Below, one piece after another: positions 36,536 to 36,585 of a stretch of 36,585 nucleotides of DNA. The stretch spans positions 1 through 36,585 of the forward strand of contig JAFGFE010000017.1 in NCBI GenBank assembly GCA_016931225.1, in the 5' to 3' direction. The translations under genes and the position numbers were made by a program. The notes under the pieces are model-generated. The model was not told the DNA's origin. It searched no databases and saw only the letters and a list, made by a program, of their open reading frames with translations. The first letter of the stretch is position 1; each line of letters opens with the position of its first letter. This DNA comes from Candidatus Zymogenaceae bacterium. Its GTDB lineage: Bacteria; Desulfobacterota; Zymogenia; Zymogenales; Zymogenaceae.

Positions 36536-36585
36536 CGAGTAAATAGAAGACGAGTCACGGTCTTCCTGTTAAGATGGATTAGCCA
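36536..36585. other. window edge after the truncated gene
   Basis: It contains an inverted repeat, GAAGAC (36546-36551) and GTCTTC (36560-36565), just after the truncated frame. This may be the edge of an inserted element, but the window ends before this can be judged. Confidence 0.3.

Overview
The window is GC-rich bacterial DNA that begins in the 3' end of a 23S rRNA gene. Three outer-membrane beta-barrel precursors, a secreted PQQ-propeller protein and classical TTGACA/TATAAT-type promoters indicate a Gram-negative cell. A radical-SAM maturase-like protein, a FeoB-associated small protein, a bacterial NrpR (DUF128) regulator and an acyl-CoA gene set built from MaoC, MFE-2-like SDR and DUF35/thiolase parts fit an anaerobic Desulfobacterota (deltaproteobacterial) lineage. 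That placement is inference from gene content, not a phylogenetic result.

Layout. 1-493: end of an rRNA operon (23S, 5S, terminator). 773-4122: a small membrane protein, an NrpR-like regulator, and a divergent glutamate dehydrogenase. 4413-6548: a self-contained STAS-like gene and two secreted proteins. 6983-8436: a metal-homeostasis pair, a CDF transporter behind a Fur-like box and a 56-residue FeoB-associated protein on the other strand. 8643-10266: an amino-acid permease. 10401-11858: an eight-repeat PQQ propeller and a small membrane protein. 11883-19766: an acyl-CoA island (thiolase, HMG-CoA-synthase-like/DUF35 fusion, divergent TetR, two MaoC hydratases, MFE-2-like SDR, phosphoesterase, acyl-CoA dehydrogenase). 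19906-24054: enoyl-CoA hydratase, alpha/beta hydrolase, lysoplasmalogenase and secernin-type peptidase. 24128-26380: radical SAM/SPASM/SEC-C protein and an MBL hydrolase. 26386-32011: three tandem paralogous outer-membrane proteins. 32167-35742: a twin-hotdog protein and two membrane-inserted M28 peptidases. 35771-end: an AT-rich, apparently truncated AbiJ_NTD4-like gene.

How it may work together. The most interesting regulatory signal is a 12-bp palindrome, GGWA-N4-TWCC. It occurs twice at the NrpR-like gene, once at gdh and twice at the amino-acid permease. At each locus one copy sits just upstream of a -35 box. This predicts a small nitrogen regulon controlled by the NrpR-like protein. The most interesting enzymatic signal is the acyl-CoA island. 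Its hydratase, dehydrogenase and thiolase steps are separate-gene counterparts of peroxisomal MFE-2 and SCPx. It also includes an HMG-CoA-synthase fold that has lost its catalytic cysteine and carries a fused DUF35 module. I saw no CRISPR array, intact transposase or tRNA gene.
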